DNA from: an uncultured Paracoccus sp.
GTDB taxonomy: Bacteria; Pseudomonadota; Alphaproteobacteria; Rhodobacterales; Rhodobacteraceae
Assembly (NCBI RefSeq): GCF_947487305.1
Contig: NZ_CANKWH010000014.1
Span: forward strand, 1-64,000
Direction: 5' to 3'
Length of the DNA stretch: 64,000 nt
Shown here: piece by piece, positions 10,139-19,244 of the stretch
Numbering within the stretch: position 1 is the stretch's first letter
How the letters are laid out: every line of letters begins with the position of its first letter
Made by a program: the position numbers and the translations under genes
Notes under the pieces: model-generated
Told to the model about the DNA's origin: nothing
The model's input: only the letters and a program-made list of their open reading frames with translations
Database searches by the model: none

Positions 10139-11827
10139 TTACGCCCCGGCCTCCTCGGTTGCGGTGTCCTCGTCGTCGCTGTCGTCGTCCTTCGGCTCCA
10201 GTTCGGTCGGATCGACCCAGCCCAGCATCACGCGGGCGGTCATCACCATGGTCTGCGCATCTTCCAGCGAGACATTGAAGGGTTCCAGAAGGCCGTCATC
10301 CTTGACGCGCTGGCCATCGACCGTTGTCCAGCCACCGGCCAGTTCCCAGTCCGCACAGGTGGCAAAGTCTTCCAGCGTCTTCACGCCATCCTTGGCCAAT
10401 GCCTCTACCATCTGGGGCGTCAGGCCCTCGAATTCAATGAGGCTGTCCTCGGCACCAAGCGCGCGGGCATTTTCCAGCGCGGCCTTGTTGGCGGCTTCCA
10501 GCACGTCGCGGGCGCGGGCCTGCAGCTCTTCGGCAGTGCCTTCGTCGACGCCGTCGATCGCCAGCAACTCGTCGAGATCGACGTAGGCCACTTCTTCCAG
10601 ATTGGTGAAGCCCTCGGCCACCAGCAGCTGGGCGAAGAATTCGTCCAGGTCCAGCTTGTCCATGAACAACTGGGTGCGGCTGTTGAACTCGGCCTGGCGG
10701 CGCTTGGATTCCTCTTCCTCGGTCAGGATGTCGATGTCGAGACCGGTCAGCTGGCTGGCCAGACGCACGTTCTGGCCGCGGCGACCGATGGCGAGCGACA
10801 GTTGCTCGTCGGGCACCACGACTTCGATGCTGGTCGAATCCTCGTCGAAGACGACCTTCGAGACCTCGGCCGGCTGCAGCGCGTTCACCAGGAAGGTGGC
10901 CTGATCATCATTCCACGGAATGATGTCGATCTTCTCGCCCTGCAATTCGCCGACCACGGCCTGCACGCGCGAACCGCGCATGCCGACGCAGGCGCCGACG
11001 GGGTCGATCGAGTTGTCATAGGAGATTACGGCGATCTTGGCGCGCGAACCCGGATCACGGGCCACGGCCTTGATCTCGATCACACCGTCATAGATTTCCG
11101 GCACTTCCATCTTGAACAGCTCGGCCATGAACTGCGGATCGGTGCGCGACAGGAAGATCTGCGGGCCACGGGCCTCGCGGCGCACATCCTTGACATAGGC
11201 CCGGATGCGGTCGTTCGGGCGATAGCTTTCGCGGCCGATCTTCTCGTTGCGGCGCAGGATCGCCTCGCCACGGCCGACGTCGACGATGATGTTGCCATAT
11301 TCCTCGCGCTTGACGACACCGTTGATGATGCTGCCGGCGCGGTCCTTGAATTCCTCGTACTGGCGATCACGCTCGGCCTCGCGGACGCGCTGCAGGATCA
11401 CCTGTTTGGCCGACTGCGCCGCGATGCGGCCCAGATCGACCGGCGGCACCTGCTCTTCGAAAACGTCGCCGGCTTGCGGCTTGTTGCCCTTGAACTCGCT
11501 GATCGCCACGCCCTCGCGCAGCCAGATGGCGCGGCCATCCTTGGACGGCTCGAAATAGGGGCGGGCCTGCTCGGCGGTGAATTCGGCCTGATAGTTTTCG
11601 ACGGCCTCGTCCTCGACCACGGTGCGGGCGCGGGTGAAGGTGGCATTGCCGGTCTTGCGGTCGATGCGGACGCGGATGTCCATCTCGGCGCCATAGCGCG
11701 ACTTGGCTGCACGGGCGAGGCTGTCTTCCATCGCTTCGATGACCAGCTCGGGCTCGATCATCTTCTCGCGGGCGACGGCCTCGGCGGTTTGCAGCAGTTC
11801 AAGCTGGTTGGCAGAGGTGATTGCCAT
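10139..11827 (-). CDS. nusA: Transcription termination/antitermination factor NusA
   Basis: NusA binds RNA polymerase and nascent RNA and controls pausing, termination and antitermination. The N-terminal domain is followed by S1 (about residues 135-200), two KH domains ([34 protein letters not shown]), and C-terminal acidic repeats with helix-hairpin-helix character ([20 protein letters not shown]). A GTG at 11830 immediately precedes the ATG at 11827. I prefer the ATG because aaggag then sits 6 nt upstream. It follows rimP with a 3-bp gap, so translation is probably coupled. Confidence 0.97.
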   Translation of the reverse strand: MAITSANQLELLQTAEAVAREKMIEPELVIEAMEDSLARAAKSRYGAEMDIRVRIDRKTGNATFTRARTVVEDEAVENYQAEFTAEQARPYFEPSKDGRAIWLREGVAISEFKGNKPQAGDVFEEQVPPVDLGRIAAQSAKQVILQRVREAERDRQYEEFKDRAGSIINGVVKREEYGNIIVDVGRGEAILRRNEKIGRESYRPNDRIRAYVKDVRREARGPQIFLSRTDPQFMAELFKMEVPEIYDGVIEIKAVARDPGSRAKIAVISYDNSIDPVGACVGMRGSRVQAVVGELQGEKIDIIPWNDDQATFLVNALQPAEVSKVVFDEDSTSIEVVVPDEQLSLAIGRRGQNVRLASQLTGLDIDILTEEEESKRRQAEFNSRTQLFMDKLDLDEFFAQLLVAEGFTNLEEVAYVDLDELLAIDGVDEGTAEELQARARDVLEAANKAALENARALGAEDSLIEFEGLTPQMVEALAKDGVKTLEDFATCADWELAGGWTTVDGQRVKDDGLLEPFNVSLEDAQTMVMTARVMLGWVDPTELEPKDDDSDDEDTATEEAGA

Positions 11828-11830
11828 CAC

Positions 11831-12460
11831 TTACTCCTTCACTGAGCCGGCGTCCTGCGCGGCCTCGTCTTCGGTTTCGATCTCGTCAAAATGGGATTCG
11901 TCGAGATTGTCGATCTCGACCCCCGCATCCTTCTTCTGGCGCAGCATTTCCCGGATCAGCTCGTCGGTCAGCACCAGCTTGGCGTCGCTGAGCCAGTCGA
12001 AATTCAGCCCGATGGTCTGGGTCTCGCCGGCTTCCTCGATGTTCAGCAGCACCTCGTCGCCGCCCTCGCCGGTCTCGACGCCGGCCAGGATGCCCTTGAA
12101 GCGCTTGCGCCCGTCGATCGGCTGATTGGTTTCCAGCCGGGCCTCGTAGCCCTCGAAGGTGGCGAAGTCCTTCAGCCGGGTCAGCGGCCGGTCGATGCCG
12201 GGGCTGGAGACTTCCAGATGGTAATTGTCCTCGATCGGGTCCTCGACATCCAGCGTGGCCGAGACGGCCACCGAGATATCGGCGCAGTCATCCACGTTGA
12301 TGCCGCCCTCGGGACGGTCGGCCATGATCTGCAGCGTGGCGGTCTTGCCGCCCTGCAGGCGCAGGCGCACCAGTTCGAATCCCAGATCCTCGATCACCGG
12401 GATCAGGATCTCGGCCAGGCGCCGGTCGATGGCGGTCTTGGCGATCAGGTCATTGGACAT
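11831..12460 (-). CDS. rimP: Ribosome maturation factor RimP
   Basis: Needed for 30S subunit maturation. The start at 12460 ([18 protein letters not shown]) follows gggga and gives 209 residues. The frame is open 30 nt upstream through a hairpin, which is unlikely to be coding. RimP N-domain blocks [31 protein letters not shown] and [14 protein letters not shown] are clear, followed by the SH3-like C-domain. An acidic tail (residues 185-209) is longer than in E. coli. First gene of the rimP-nusA-ylxR-infB operon, whose promoter should lie in 12461-12604. Confidence 0.95.
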   Translation of the reverse strand: MSNDLIAKTAIDRRLAEILIPVIEDLGFELVRLRLQGGKTATLQIMADRPEGGINVDDCADISVAVSATLDVEDPIEDNYHLEVSSPGIDRPLTRLKDFATFEGYEARLETNQPIDGRKRFKGILAGVETGEGGDEVLLNIEEAGETQTIGLNFDWLSDAKLVLTDELIREMLRQKKDAGVEIDNLDESHFDEIETEDEAAQDAGSVKE

Positions 12461-12477
12461 GTCAGTCCCCAGAAATG

Positions 12478-12501
12478 AAAAACGGGCCATCAGCGGGCCC
12501 G
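12478..12501 (-). terminator. Hairpin plus T-run between pip and rimP
   Basis: On the minus strand a 6-bp GC stem (cgggcc / ggcccg, 7-nt loop) is followed by five T. It lies after pip and just ahead of rimP, so it can end pip transcription or act as a leader attenuator for the rimP operon. Confidence 0.5.
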
Positions 12502-12604
12502 GTCGTCTTGCTCGGTGGGGCAGGGGGTGGAAGCCTGCGCCGCTGTTGAGGCGCTATATAGGCGCAAGCTTCGCGGAATGCAAGCCGAGTCTCGGGAAGG
12601 TTGT

Positions 12605-13585
12605 CTAGGCGGCGCTCGCCCTGTCGCGCAGCTCGTCCATCACCCGCACCAGTTCGGCGGCAATCGGCGCTTCGGACAGGGCATGGCCCGCCGCCGGGAC
12701 GATTCGCAGGTCGCAGCGGTCCCAGCCCTCGGCCAGTTGCCAGGCGCTCTGCGGCGGGCAGACCATGTCATAGCGGCCCTGCACGATAACCGCCGGCAGA
12801 TGCTCGATCCGGGCGCGGTCGCGCAGAAGCTGGCCCTCGTCGAGGAAACAGCCATTGACGAAGTAATGGTTTTCCAGACGGGCGAAGGCGCGGGCATATT
12901 CCGTCGGCGCCGTGGTCGAGGCCGAGGATTGCAACCCGGCCAGCGCGTTTTCCCAGATCAGCCAGGGCAGCGCGTAACGTGCCTGCCGCCCGGGATCGTC
13001 ATCGAAGAGGCGGCGATGATAGGCGGCGATCAGGTTGCCGCGTTCCCCCTCGGGGATCACCTCGCGGAAGCGCGCCCAGAGATCGGGGAAGAACCGGCCA
13101 GCGCCGCCGCCATAGAACCAGTCGAGTTCGCTCTGCATCCCGAGGAACACCCCGCGCAGCACCAGCGCAGCAACGCGATCGGGATGGGCCTCGGCATAGG
13201 CAAGGGCCAGTGTCGCCCCCCAGCTGCCACCGAAGAGGGTCCAGCTCGCGACGCCCAGGATCTGCCGGATGGCCTCGATATCGCCGATCAGATGCGCCGT
13301 CGTATTCGCCTCGACGCTGGCGGTGGGGCGCGAGCGGCCGCAGCCGCGCTGGTCGAACAGCACCACCCGGTAATGGGCCGGATCAAAGAAGCGCCGCATG
13401 AACGGGCTGCAACCGCCGCCGGGGCCGCCATGCAGCACCAGCACCGGCTGGCCATCGGGATTGCCGCATTGCTCGACGTAGAGCTGATGCCCGTCGCCGC
13501 GGTCGATCATGCGCTGGTCATAGGGGCGGATGTCGGGATAAAGCCGCCCGGGTGTCGCGCCGATTTGTCCTGCCAATCTGTCCAT
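12605..13585 (-). CDS. pip: Proline iminopeptidase (alpha/beta hydrolase)
   Basis: Releases N-terminal proline from peptides in the cytoplasm (peptidase family S33). The S33 signature [18 protein letters not shown] is present (about residue 52), with the [13 protein letters not shown] strand, the nucleophile elbow [13 protein letters not shown], a late Asp in GRYDMVCPP and His in AAGHALSE. The start at 13585 (MDRLAGQIG) is preferred. A TTG/GTG-type extension to 13612 would leave almost no space to the divergent ubiG. Length is 326 residues, as usual for the family. Confidence 0.92.
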   Translation of the reverse strand: MDRLAGQIGATPGRLYPDIRPYDQRMIDRGDGHQLYVEQCGNPDGQPVLVLHGGPGGGCSPFMRRFFDPAHYRVVLFDQRGCGRSRPTASVEANTTAHLIGDIEAIRQILGVASWTLFGGSWGATLALAYAEAHPDRVAALVLRGVFLGMQSELDWFYGGGAGRFFPDLWARFREVIPEGERGNLIAAYHRRLFDDDPGRQARYALPWLIWENALAGLQSSASTTAPTEYARAFARLENHYFVNGCFLDEGQLLRDRARIEHLPAVIVQGRYDMVCPPQSAWQLAEGWDRCDLRIVPAAGHALSEAPIAAELVRVMDELRDRASAA

Positions 13586-13635
13586 GGACGCAGTATAGAT
13601 CGCCCGCGACAAACCTGCCAGCCGAAGGACACGCC

Positions 13636-14406
13636 ATGACCCAGGACAGCCCCCTTGTAACGGGACGGAATGCCGAAGGCAGCAGCGTCGATCCGGCGGA
13701 GCTGGCGAAATTCGAGGCTATGGCCGCCGAATGGTGGGACCCAAACGGCAAGTTCAAGCCGCTGCACATGCTGAACCCGACCCGGCTCGACTATATCATC
13801 AGCCGCATCGGCGCCGAGTTCGGCCGCGATGCCCGCAGCCTTCGGCCCTTCGAGGGGCTCCGGCTTCTGGATATCGGCTGCGGCGGCGGCTTGCTGACCG
13901 AGCCGATGGCGCGGCTGGGGGCTGAGGTGGTGGGCGCCGACGCGGTCGAGCGCAATATCTCGGTTGCCAGCCTGCACGCCGAGCAGCAGGGGCTGCAGAT
14001 CGACTATCGCGCCACCACCGCCGAGGCACTGGCCGAGGCGGGCGAGCAGTTCGATGCGGTTCTGGCGCTGGAGATCGTGGAACATGTGGCCGATCCGGCG
14101 GCCTTTGTGGCCACCTGCGCCACGCTGACCAAGCCCGAGGGCGTGATGATCATCTCGACCCTGAACCGCACGCCGAAAAGCTTTGGCGCGGCGATCATCG
14201 GGGCGGAATGGATCATGCGCTGGCTGCCCAAGGGCACGCATGAATGGCACCGCTTCATCACCCCCGAGGAACTGGCGGGGATGATGGACGCGGCGGGGAT
14301 GCCGGCGGTCGACCGGCGCGGCATGGTCTTCAACCCGATTCGGTGGGACTGGAGCTTGTCGGATCGTGACCTGTCGGTGAATTACATCATGACCGGGCGG
14401 CGCTGA
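13636..14406 (+). CDS. ubiG: Ubiquinone biosynthesis O-methyltransferase UbiG
   Basis: Carries out the two O-methylations of the ubiquinone ring with S-adenosylmethionine. The SAM motif I is [20 protein letters not shown] (about residue 77), and the family block [24 protein letters not shown] [19 protein letters not shown] occurs at the N-terminus, with GTHEWHRFI later. The ATG at 13636 follows gaagga. The frame is open to 13552, but that overlaps the divergent pip. Length 256. Divergent from pip over only 50 bp, so the promoters of both genes must share that gap or lie inside the coding ends. Confidence 0.95.
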   Translation: MTQDSPLVTGRNAEGSSVDPAELAKFEAMAAEWWDPNGKFKPLHMLNPTRLDYIISRIGAEFGRDARSLRPFEGLRLLDIGCGGGLLTEPMARLGAEVVGADAVERNISVASLHAEQQGLQIDYRATTAEALAEAGEQFDAVLALEIVEHVADPAAFVATCATLTKPEGVMIISTLNRTPKSFGAAIIGAEWIMRWLPKGTHEWHRFITPEELAGMMDAAGMPAVDRRGMVFNPIRWDWSLSDRDLSVNYIMTGRR

Positions 14407-14409
14407 GCC

Positions 14410-14895
14410 TCAGCCGTTCTCGTCACCCGCCAGCCGCAGCCGCAATTCACGCAAGACAGGCAGGGTGGCCCGCACCCGGTCCGCGCCGATGTCGCGGACG
14501 ATATCGGCGATCAGCGGCATGAAGGCGGCGATGGCCGCATCGCGCGCGGCACGGCCCGCCGGGCTGATCGCCACCAGCTTGCGCCGGGCATCATCCCAAT
14601 CAGGGCGGATATGCACATGCCCGGCCCATTCCAGCCGCGACAGCGTATTGGTCATCGCCCCACGCGTGACGTGGAAGGCCGCCGCCAGTTCGGCCGGCGT
14701 GCGTTCCTCGTTCATATGCGCCAGCAGGTTCAGCACCGAGAAATGCGAGATCTGCATCCCGCGGGGCAGGGCCTTGCTGATCAGGTTGCGCGACAGCTGG
14801 TCGGCGATCAGCACCTCGGCAAAGAGGCTCGCGGCCAGACGGTCGGGCGTCTGGTCCTTGGGCTGCGGCGCGTTGGGGGCGGTGGTCGTGGTCAT
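14410..14895 (-). CDS. MarR-family transcriptional regulator
   Basis: A winged-helix dimeric DNA-binding protein. The region SHFSVLNLLAHMNEERTPAE followed by LAAAFHVTRGAMTNTLSRLE and GHVHIRPDWDDARRKLVAIS (about residues 58-120) is the MarR recognition helix and wing. Ligand and targets are unknown. The start at 14895 (MTTTTAPNAP) is chosen. An upstream ATG at 14928 would overlap the preceding nitrilase gene and has no ribosome site either. It lies 7 bp downstream of the nitrilase gene, so it is probably transcribed with grxC and nit, and may not be autoregulated from its own promoter. Confidence 0.85.
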   Translation of the reverse strand: MTTTTAPNAPQPKDQTPDRLAASLFAEVLIADQLSRNLISKALPRGMQISHFSVLNLLAHMNEERTPAELAAAFHVTRGAMTNTLSRLEWAGHVHIRPDWDDARRKLVAISPAGRAARDAAIAAFMPLIADIVRDIGADRVRATLPVLRELRLRLAGDENG

Positions 14896-14902
14896 CGGCA
14901 GG

Positions 14903-15799
14903 TCAGGGGCCGCAATAGTCGCGATCATGGGTCAGGGACGGAATGCGCGACCGTGCCCTTTCCACTGCCCCGAGGTCAAGCTCGGCGATGACCAGACCCT
15001 GCGTCGTTTCGCCATCGGCCAGCACCTCGCCCCAGGGATCGACGATCAGCGAATGACCATAGCTTTGCCGCGGGTGGCGGTCGGGGCTGTGCGGGGCAGG
15101 GTGGGTGCCGCATTGCGCCGGGGCCAGAACGAAACAGCCGGTCTCGATGGCGCGGGCGCGCAGCAGCACATGCCAATGCGCCGCGCCCGTGGTCGGGTTG
15201 AAGGCGGCGGGCACCGTCAGGATGCGGGCCCCGGCCTGCGCCAGCCGGCGGTAAAGCTGCGGGAAGCGCAGGTCATAGCAGACGGTCATGCCGATGGGCA
15301 CCGGCCCCGCGGCCAGCACCGCCTGCGCGCCGGGACGATAGGCGGCGCTTTCGCGATAGCTTTCCGTTTCCGAGATGGTCACGTCGAACATGTGGATCTT
15401 GTCGTAACGCGCGGCGATGCCGCCATCCGGCGCGATGAGGAAACTGCGATTGGCAAAGCGGCCGTCGCCTTCCGGGTCGTCATCGCGCAGTGCGAGCGAG
15501 CCGATCAGCAGCCAGATGCCGTGCTGGCGTGCGGCGTCCCGCAGGGCGGCCAGCGTCGGGTCTTCGGCCTCGGGTCGCAGCGCCTCGCGCTGCCAGTCGC
15601 GCGAGGGCGACAGCAGGTTCGTCGCCTCGGGTGTGGCGATCAGCGTCGCGCCCTCGGCCGCCGCCTTGGCGATCAGGTCCAGCGTCACCGGCAGGTTTTC
15701 TGCAGGATCGTCGCTGACCGTCAGCTGCAGCAGCGCGACGCGCAGGAGATCGCTCCCTGCACCGGGTTTCGCCCCGCCGCTGCTTGCTGACTGTGCCAC
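14903..15799 (-). CDS. Carbon-nitrogen hydrolase, Nit1/Nit2-type amidase
   Basis: Member of the nitrilase superfamily, closest in motif to deaminated-glutathione amidase/omega-amidase, which repair or recycle 2-oxo-amides. The catalytic triad is visible: Glu in TPEATN, Lys in YDKIHMFDV, Cys in VCYDLRFPQLYR. The best start is a GTG at 15799 directly after the grxC stop, giving 298 residues. The long open frame above it overlaps grxC and is not credible. Ribosome site is weak, so translation may be coupled to grxC. Exact substrate is an inference. Confidence 0.87.
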   Translation of the reverse strand: MAQSASSGGAKPGAGSDLLRVALLQLTVSDDPAENLPVTLDLIAKAAAEGATLIATPEATNLLSPSRDWQREALRPEAEDPTLAALRDAARQHGIWLLIGSLALRDDDPEGDGRFANRSFLIAPDGGIAARYDKIHMFDVTISETESYRESAAYRPGAQAVLAAGPVPIGMTVCYDLRFPQLYRRLAQAGARILTVPAAFNPTTGAAHWHVLLRARAIETGCFVLAPAQCGTHPAPHSPDRHPRQSYGHSLIVDPWGEVLADGETTQGLVIAELDLGAVERARSRIPSLTHDRDYCGP

Positions 15800-15803
15800 C
15801 GTC

Positions 15804-16082
15804 TTAGCGACCGACTGCCGCGGCATCCGCTGCCAGCAGCGCATCCAGCTTGCCGGCTTGGTCCAGCGCGTAAAGATCGTCGCTGCCACCGATATGCTCG
15901 CCATTGATGAAGATCTGCGGCACCGAACGGCGGCCACCGGCGCGGTTGGTCATCGCCAGCCGCAGGTCGGGGTCCATGGAAACGTCGGTCTCGTCAAAGG
16001 CGGCCCCCTTGTCGCGCAACAGGGCCTTGGCCCGGTGGCAATAGGGGCAGGAGGGGGTGGTATAGATCTCGATCTGGGCCAT
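15804..16082 (-). CDS. grxC: Glutaredoxin 3
   Basis: A glutathione-dependent dithiol reductase. The active site CPYC lies at residues 12-15 (TTPSCPYCHRAKALL), the cis-Pro loop is RSVPQIFINGEHIGG, and the GSDDLYALD glutathione-binding turn follows. The 92-residue length is standard. First gene of a grxC-nit-marR set with 4- and 7-bp gaps. comF ends 45 bp upstream on the same strand and may feed into it. Confidence 0.95.
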   Translation of the reverse strand: MAQIEIYTTPSCPYCHRAKALLRDKGAAFDETDVSMDPDLRLAMTNRAGGRRSVPQIFINGEHIGGSDDLYALDQAGKLDALLAADAAAVGR

Positions 16083-16127
16083 GGCGGCAGGACTCTCACG
16101 TGGGAAACGGTTCGTTCAATTCCCTAT

Positions 16128-16862
16128 CTAGTGAGCCTTGACCGCCCGCGCCACCACCGCGACCGAAATCGGCCCCGATCCGGCGGCGCGCAGCGCCTCG
16201 GCCGCCTGCGCCAGCGTTGCGCCCGAGGTCATCACGTCATCGACCAGCAGCACCGCCCGACCCTGCAGGCGCGCGGCATGGCGGCGGCTGGCCCGGATGC
16301 TGCCGGCGACATTGGCGAAGCGGTCAGCCACGCCCTTGTGATCCTGCCCCTCGCTATGCCGGGTGCGGGCCAGGAACTCGGGTCGATGCTCGAGGTCGAA
16401 GACCTGCGCCAGGTGCGAGGACAGCAGTTCGGACTGGTTGTATTTCCGCTTGAGCAGCCGCCAGGGATGCACCGACACCGGCACCACCAGCATCCCGGGC
16501 CGGATCAGCGGCCGGGCCGCCCGCGCCAGCCAGTCGCCAAGTGCCGGCGCAAGGTCGGGCCGATCGGCATGTTTCAGCGCCAGCACCAGCTGCCGCCCGG
16601 TGCCGGAATAGACCATCGCCGCGCGACCATGGCGCCAGGGGCGGGCAATGACCAGGCAATCGTCGCAGACCAGTTGCACCTCGCGCCCGCCCGATGTCTC
16701 GACTTCGCCGGGCAGCGGCGCGCCGCAGCGGCCACAGCAGGCGCCGGTGATGAACTCCGCCTCGGACCAGCAGCGCCCGCAGAGCGCGCCTTCGGTCGCG
16801 ACCGGATCGGCGCAGCACAGGCATTGCGGCGGGTAAAGGATACGCAACGCACCTTTCAACAT
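16128..16862 (-). CDS. comF: ComF-family phosphoribosyltransferase-like competence protein
   Basis: ComF proteins assist internalisation or processing of transforming DNA. In Rhodobacter they are known to act in gene-transfer-agent DNA uptake. The N-terminus has zinc-ribbon cysteines (CLCCADPV, CGRC, CCGRCGAPLPG, CDDC). The C-terminal PRTase domain carries the PRPP loop VLLVDDVMTSGATL. Start choice: ATG at 16862 (MLKGALRILYPPQCLCC) gives 244 residues, the usual size. ATGs at 16886 and 16892 would overlap the start of the divergent methyltransferase. Divergent starts are at most 28 bp apart. Confidence 0.9.
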   Translation of the reverse strand: MLKGALRILYPPQCLCCADPVATEGALCGRCWSEAEFITGACCGRCGAPLPGEVETSGGREVQLVCDDCLVIARPWRHGRAAMVYSGTGRQLVLALKHADRPDLAPALGDWLARAARPLIRPGMLVVPVSVHPWRLLKRKYNQSELLSSHLAQVFDLEHRPEFLARTRHSEGQDHKGVADRFANVAGSIRASRRHAARLQGRAVLLVDDVMTSGATLAQAAEALRAAGSGPISVAVVARAVKAH

Positions 16863-16890
16863 CCCGCCAAGGCCCCTATGTTGCATCACC

Positions 16891-17733
16891 ATGCAAGCCC
16901 TCTCCTCTTCTGACAGACCGGCCTTGACCGACCGCGCCGCGCTGACCCGCAACCGGGCCCGTGCCACCCGCGCCGGTCTGGCGGATTTTCTGCATCGAAT
17001 CGCCGCCGACGAGCTGCAGGATAGGCTGGCCGAGGTTAAAAGATCGTTTCGGGACGTTGCGGTTGTGACCGGCCATCCAGCTCTCTGGGCCGAGGTCTTT
17101 CCCGGGGCGCTGATCCTGCCCGACGCGCCGGTTCTGAACCTGCCGCCGCCCGGCAGTCTCGACCTGGTCATCCACGCCATGTCGCTGCACTGGGCCGATG
17201 ATCCGGTCGGCCAGATCATCCAATGCGCCCGCGCGCTGCGCCCGGACGGGCTGTTCATCGCCGTCTGCCCCGGCAACCAGACGCTGAGCGAATTGCGCGC
17301 CGCGCTGGCCGAGGCCGAGGCCGAGGTCGCCGGAGGCCTGTCGCCGCGCGTGTTGCCGATGGGCGAGATCCGCGAGATGGGTGCGCTGCTGGGCCGCGCC
17401 GGGCTGGCGCTGCCGGTGGCCGATCTTCTGAGCCTGCCCGCCAGTTATCGTGATCTGGTCCATTTGGCGCAGGATCTGCGGGCGATGGGCGAGGGCAATG
17501 CGCTGGCCGCGCGGCTGCGCCAGTCGACCCGCCGCGAGGTGCTGGCGCGGGCCGCCGCCATCTATGCCGAACGCTTCCCCGACCGCGATGATCCCGCGCG
17601 CATCCGTGCGACCTTCGATCTGGTCTTCCTGACCGGCTGGTCGCCCGCCGAGAACCAGCAGAAGCCGCTGCGCCCCGGCAGCGCCCAGATGCTGCTGGCC
17701 GATGCGCTGAACGAGATGAAAGACAAGACATGA
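16891..17733 (+). CDS. BioC/NDUFAF5-like methyltransferase-fold protein
   Basis: Resembles the SAM-dependent methyltransferase-domain proteins related to BioC and mitochondrial NDUFAF5. The block LDLVIHAMSLHWADDPVGQI and RALRPDGLFIAVCPG are the family's post-II and motif III regions. The first glycine motif is degenerate: where a GxGxG loop is expected there is VAVVTGHPALWAEVF. SAM binding is therefore uncertain, and the protein may be a hydroxylase/assembly factor as NDUFAF5 is. It is 280 residues, starts inside the divergent comF 5' region, and overlaps hemH by 4 bp (ATGA), implying coupled translation. Confidence 0.75.
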   Translation: MQALSSSDRPALTDRAALTRNRARATRAGLADFLHRIAADELQDRLAEVKRSFRDVAVVTGHPALWAEVFPGALILPDAPVLNLPPPGSLDLVIHAMSLHWADDPVGQIIQCARALRPDGLFIAVCPGNQTLSELRAALAEAEAEVAGGLSPRVLPMGEIREMGALLGRAGLALPVADLLSLPASYRDLVHLAQDLRAMGEGNALAARLRQSTRREVLARAAAIYAERFPDRDDPARIRATFDLVFLTGWSPAENQQKPLRPGSAQMLLADALNEMKDKT

Positions 17734-18767
17734 CGCCAGCTGCAAAGCCCGCCGACCATCCCGCCGTCACCCCGCCGAAAACCGGCATCCTGATCGCCAA
17801 TCTGGGCACGCCCGACGGCTATGACTATTGGTCGATGCGCCGCTATCTGAACGAATTCCTCTCGGACCGGCGGGTGATCGACCTGCCGCGCTGGAAGTGG
17901 CAGCCGATCTTGCAGGGCATCATCCTGACCAAGCGGCCATTCAGCTCGGGCGCGAATTATAAGCTGATCTGGAACGAGGAAAAGGGCGAAAGCCCGCTGA
18001 TGACGATTACCCGCGAGCAGACCGCGGCGCTGCGCGCCCGCGCGACAGCCGAATGGGGCGACCAGGTGATGGTCGAGTTCTGCATGCGCTATGGCAATCC
18101 CTCGACCGGGGAGGTGCTGGAGCGGATGGTCAAGGCTGGCTGCCGGCGCATCGTCTTCCTGCCGCTTTACCCGCAATATGCCGGCGCCACCTCGGCCACT
18201 GCCAATGACCAGCTGTTCCGGGCCTTGATGGAGCAGACCTGGCAACCCTCGGTGCGCACGGTCGATGCCTATTTCGACCGGCCCGATTACATCGCGGCGC
18301 TGGCGGCCTCGGTCCGCCGGGTGCTGGGCGATCGCAAGCCGGGACGGCTGGTTGCCAGCTATCACGGCATGCCGAAGCGCTACCTGATGCAGGGCGATCC
18401 CTATCACTGCCAGTGCCAGAAGACCTCGCGCCTGTTGCAGGCGGCGCTTGGCTGGGAAGACGGGATCATCGATACCAGTTTCCAGTCGGTCTTTGGCCGC
18501 GAGGAATGGCTGCGGCCCTATACGGTTCAGCATGTCGCCGAATTGGCCAAGCAGGGTGTCAGCGACATCGCCGTGATCTCGCCCGCCTTCGCCGCCGATT
18601 GCATCGAGACGCTGGAAGAGATCAATGGCGAGATCCGCGAGGCCTACGAACACGCGGGCGGCAAGGAGTTCACCTATATCCCCTGCCTGAACGATGATCC
18701 CGCGCATATCGACGTGATGATGAATGTCATCCGCGAGAATATCGGCGGATGGGTGACGCCCGCCTGA
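17730..18767 (+). CDS. hemH: Ferrochelatase
   Basis: Inserts Fe(II) into protoporphyrin IX, the last step of protoheme synthesis. It supplies heme for the cytochrome oxidase encoded at the other end of the window. Typical blocks: GILIANLGTPDGYDYWSMRR, FCMRYGNPS, LPLYPQYAGATSAT, and the active-site SYHGMPKRYLMQGDPY with its His. QSVFGREEWLRPYT and SPAFAADCIETLEEI complete the C-domain. The 345-residue length is normal. Start ATG at 17730 overlaps the methyltransferase stop. Confidence 0.97.
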   Translation: MTPAAKPADHPAVTPPKTGILIANLGTPDGYDYWSMRRYLNEFLSDRRVIDLPRWKWQPILQGIILTKRPFSSGANYKLIWNEEKGESPLMTITREQTAALRARATAEWGDQVMVEFCMRYGNPSTGEVLERMVKAGCRRIVFLPLYPQYAGATSATANDQLFRALMEQTWQPSVRTVDAYFDRPDYIAALAASVRRVLGDRKPGRLVASYHGMPKRYLMQGDPYHCQCQKTSRLLQAALGWEDGIIDTSFQSVFGREEWLRPYTVQHVAELAKQGVSDIAVISPAFAADCIETLEEINGEIREAYEHAGGKEFTYIPCLNDDPAHIDVMMNVIRENIGGWVTPA

Positions 18768-18835
18768 GCGTGCGCCGGCTTATCGCGCCGCCGTTGACCT
18801 GATAGTGTTGACGGCAGCGGCAGAGGGAGGACAGC

Positions 18836-19177
18836 ATGGCAAGTGATGACCTGAGCCGGAAGACCTGCGAGCCCTGCCGGGGTGGCATCGCCCCCTCGGC
18901 GCCCGAGGCGGTGCGGCAGATGATGGCGCAACTGGATGCGGGATGGGCGCTTTCCGAGGATGCGACGAAGATCACCCGGCGCTTCGAATTCAAGGGCTTC
19001 GCCAAGGCCGTCGAGATGGCCAACCTGGCGGCATGGCTGGGGAACAAGCAGGGCCATCATCCCGACATCGCCTTTGGCTGGGGCTATTGCGAGGTGACAT
19101 TCACCACGCATGAAGCTGGCGGTCTGACGGAAAATGATTTCATCTGCGCTGCCCGGCTGGATGCTCTCGTCGCCTGA
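18836..19177 (+). CDS. phhB: Pterin-4a-carbinolamine dehydratase
   Basis: Dehydrates 4a-hydroxytetrahydropterin, recycling the cofactor of aromatic amino-acid hydroxylases. The PCD motif GHHPDIAFGWGYCEVTFTTH (two adjacent His, then W) is intact at about residues 60-80. Length is 113 residues. An upstream gagggagg supports the ATG at 18836. No phenylalanine hydroxylase lies nearby, so it may instead serve another pterin or molybdopterin-like pathway, as suggested for orphan copies in other bacteria. Confidence 0.9.
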   Translation: MASDDLSRKTCEPCRGGIAPSAPEAVRQMMAQLDAGWALSEDATKITRRFEFKGFAKAVEMANLAAWLGNKQGHHPDIAFGWGYCEVTFTTHEAGGLTENDFICAARLDALVA

Positions 19178-19196
19178 GACCTGACGCCAGACAGCA

Positions 19197-19222
19197 AAAA
19201 GGCCCCGTTTCCGGAGCCTTTT
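19197..19222. terminator. Bidirectional terminator between phhB and the L,D-transpeptidase gene
   Basis: Stem aaaaggc-c-ccg / cgg-a-gcctttt with one mismatch and a tttc loop, A-rich on one side and T-rich on the other, between convergent genes. Confidence 0.85.
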
Positions 19223-19244
19223 CGCTGCAAAGCTGGCCTGCGCC

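Noticed and set aside
13586..13635. Sigma-70 promoter for ubiG using tatagat near 13594
   Set aside because: The nearest -35-like hexamer is 23 bp away, too far for a convincing promoter.
17036..17050. TTAA-N7-TTTC as a CtrA site for comF
   Set aside because: Second half-site does not match and it lies about 170 bp upstream inside the methyltransferase gene.
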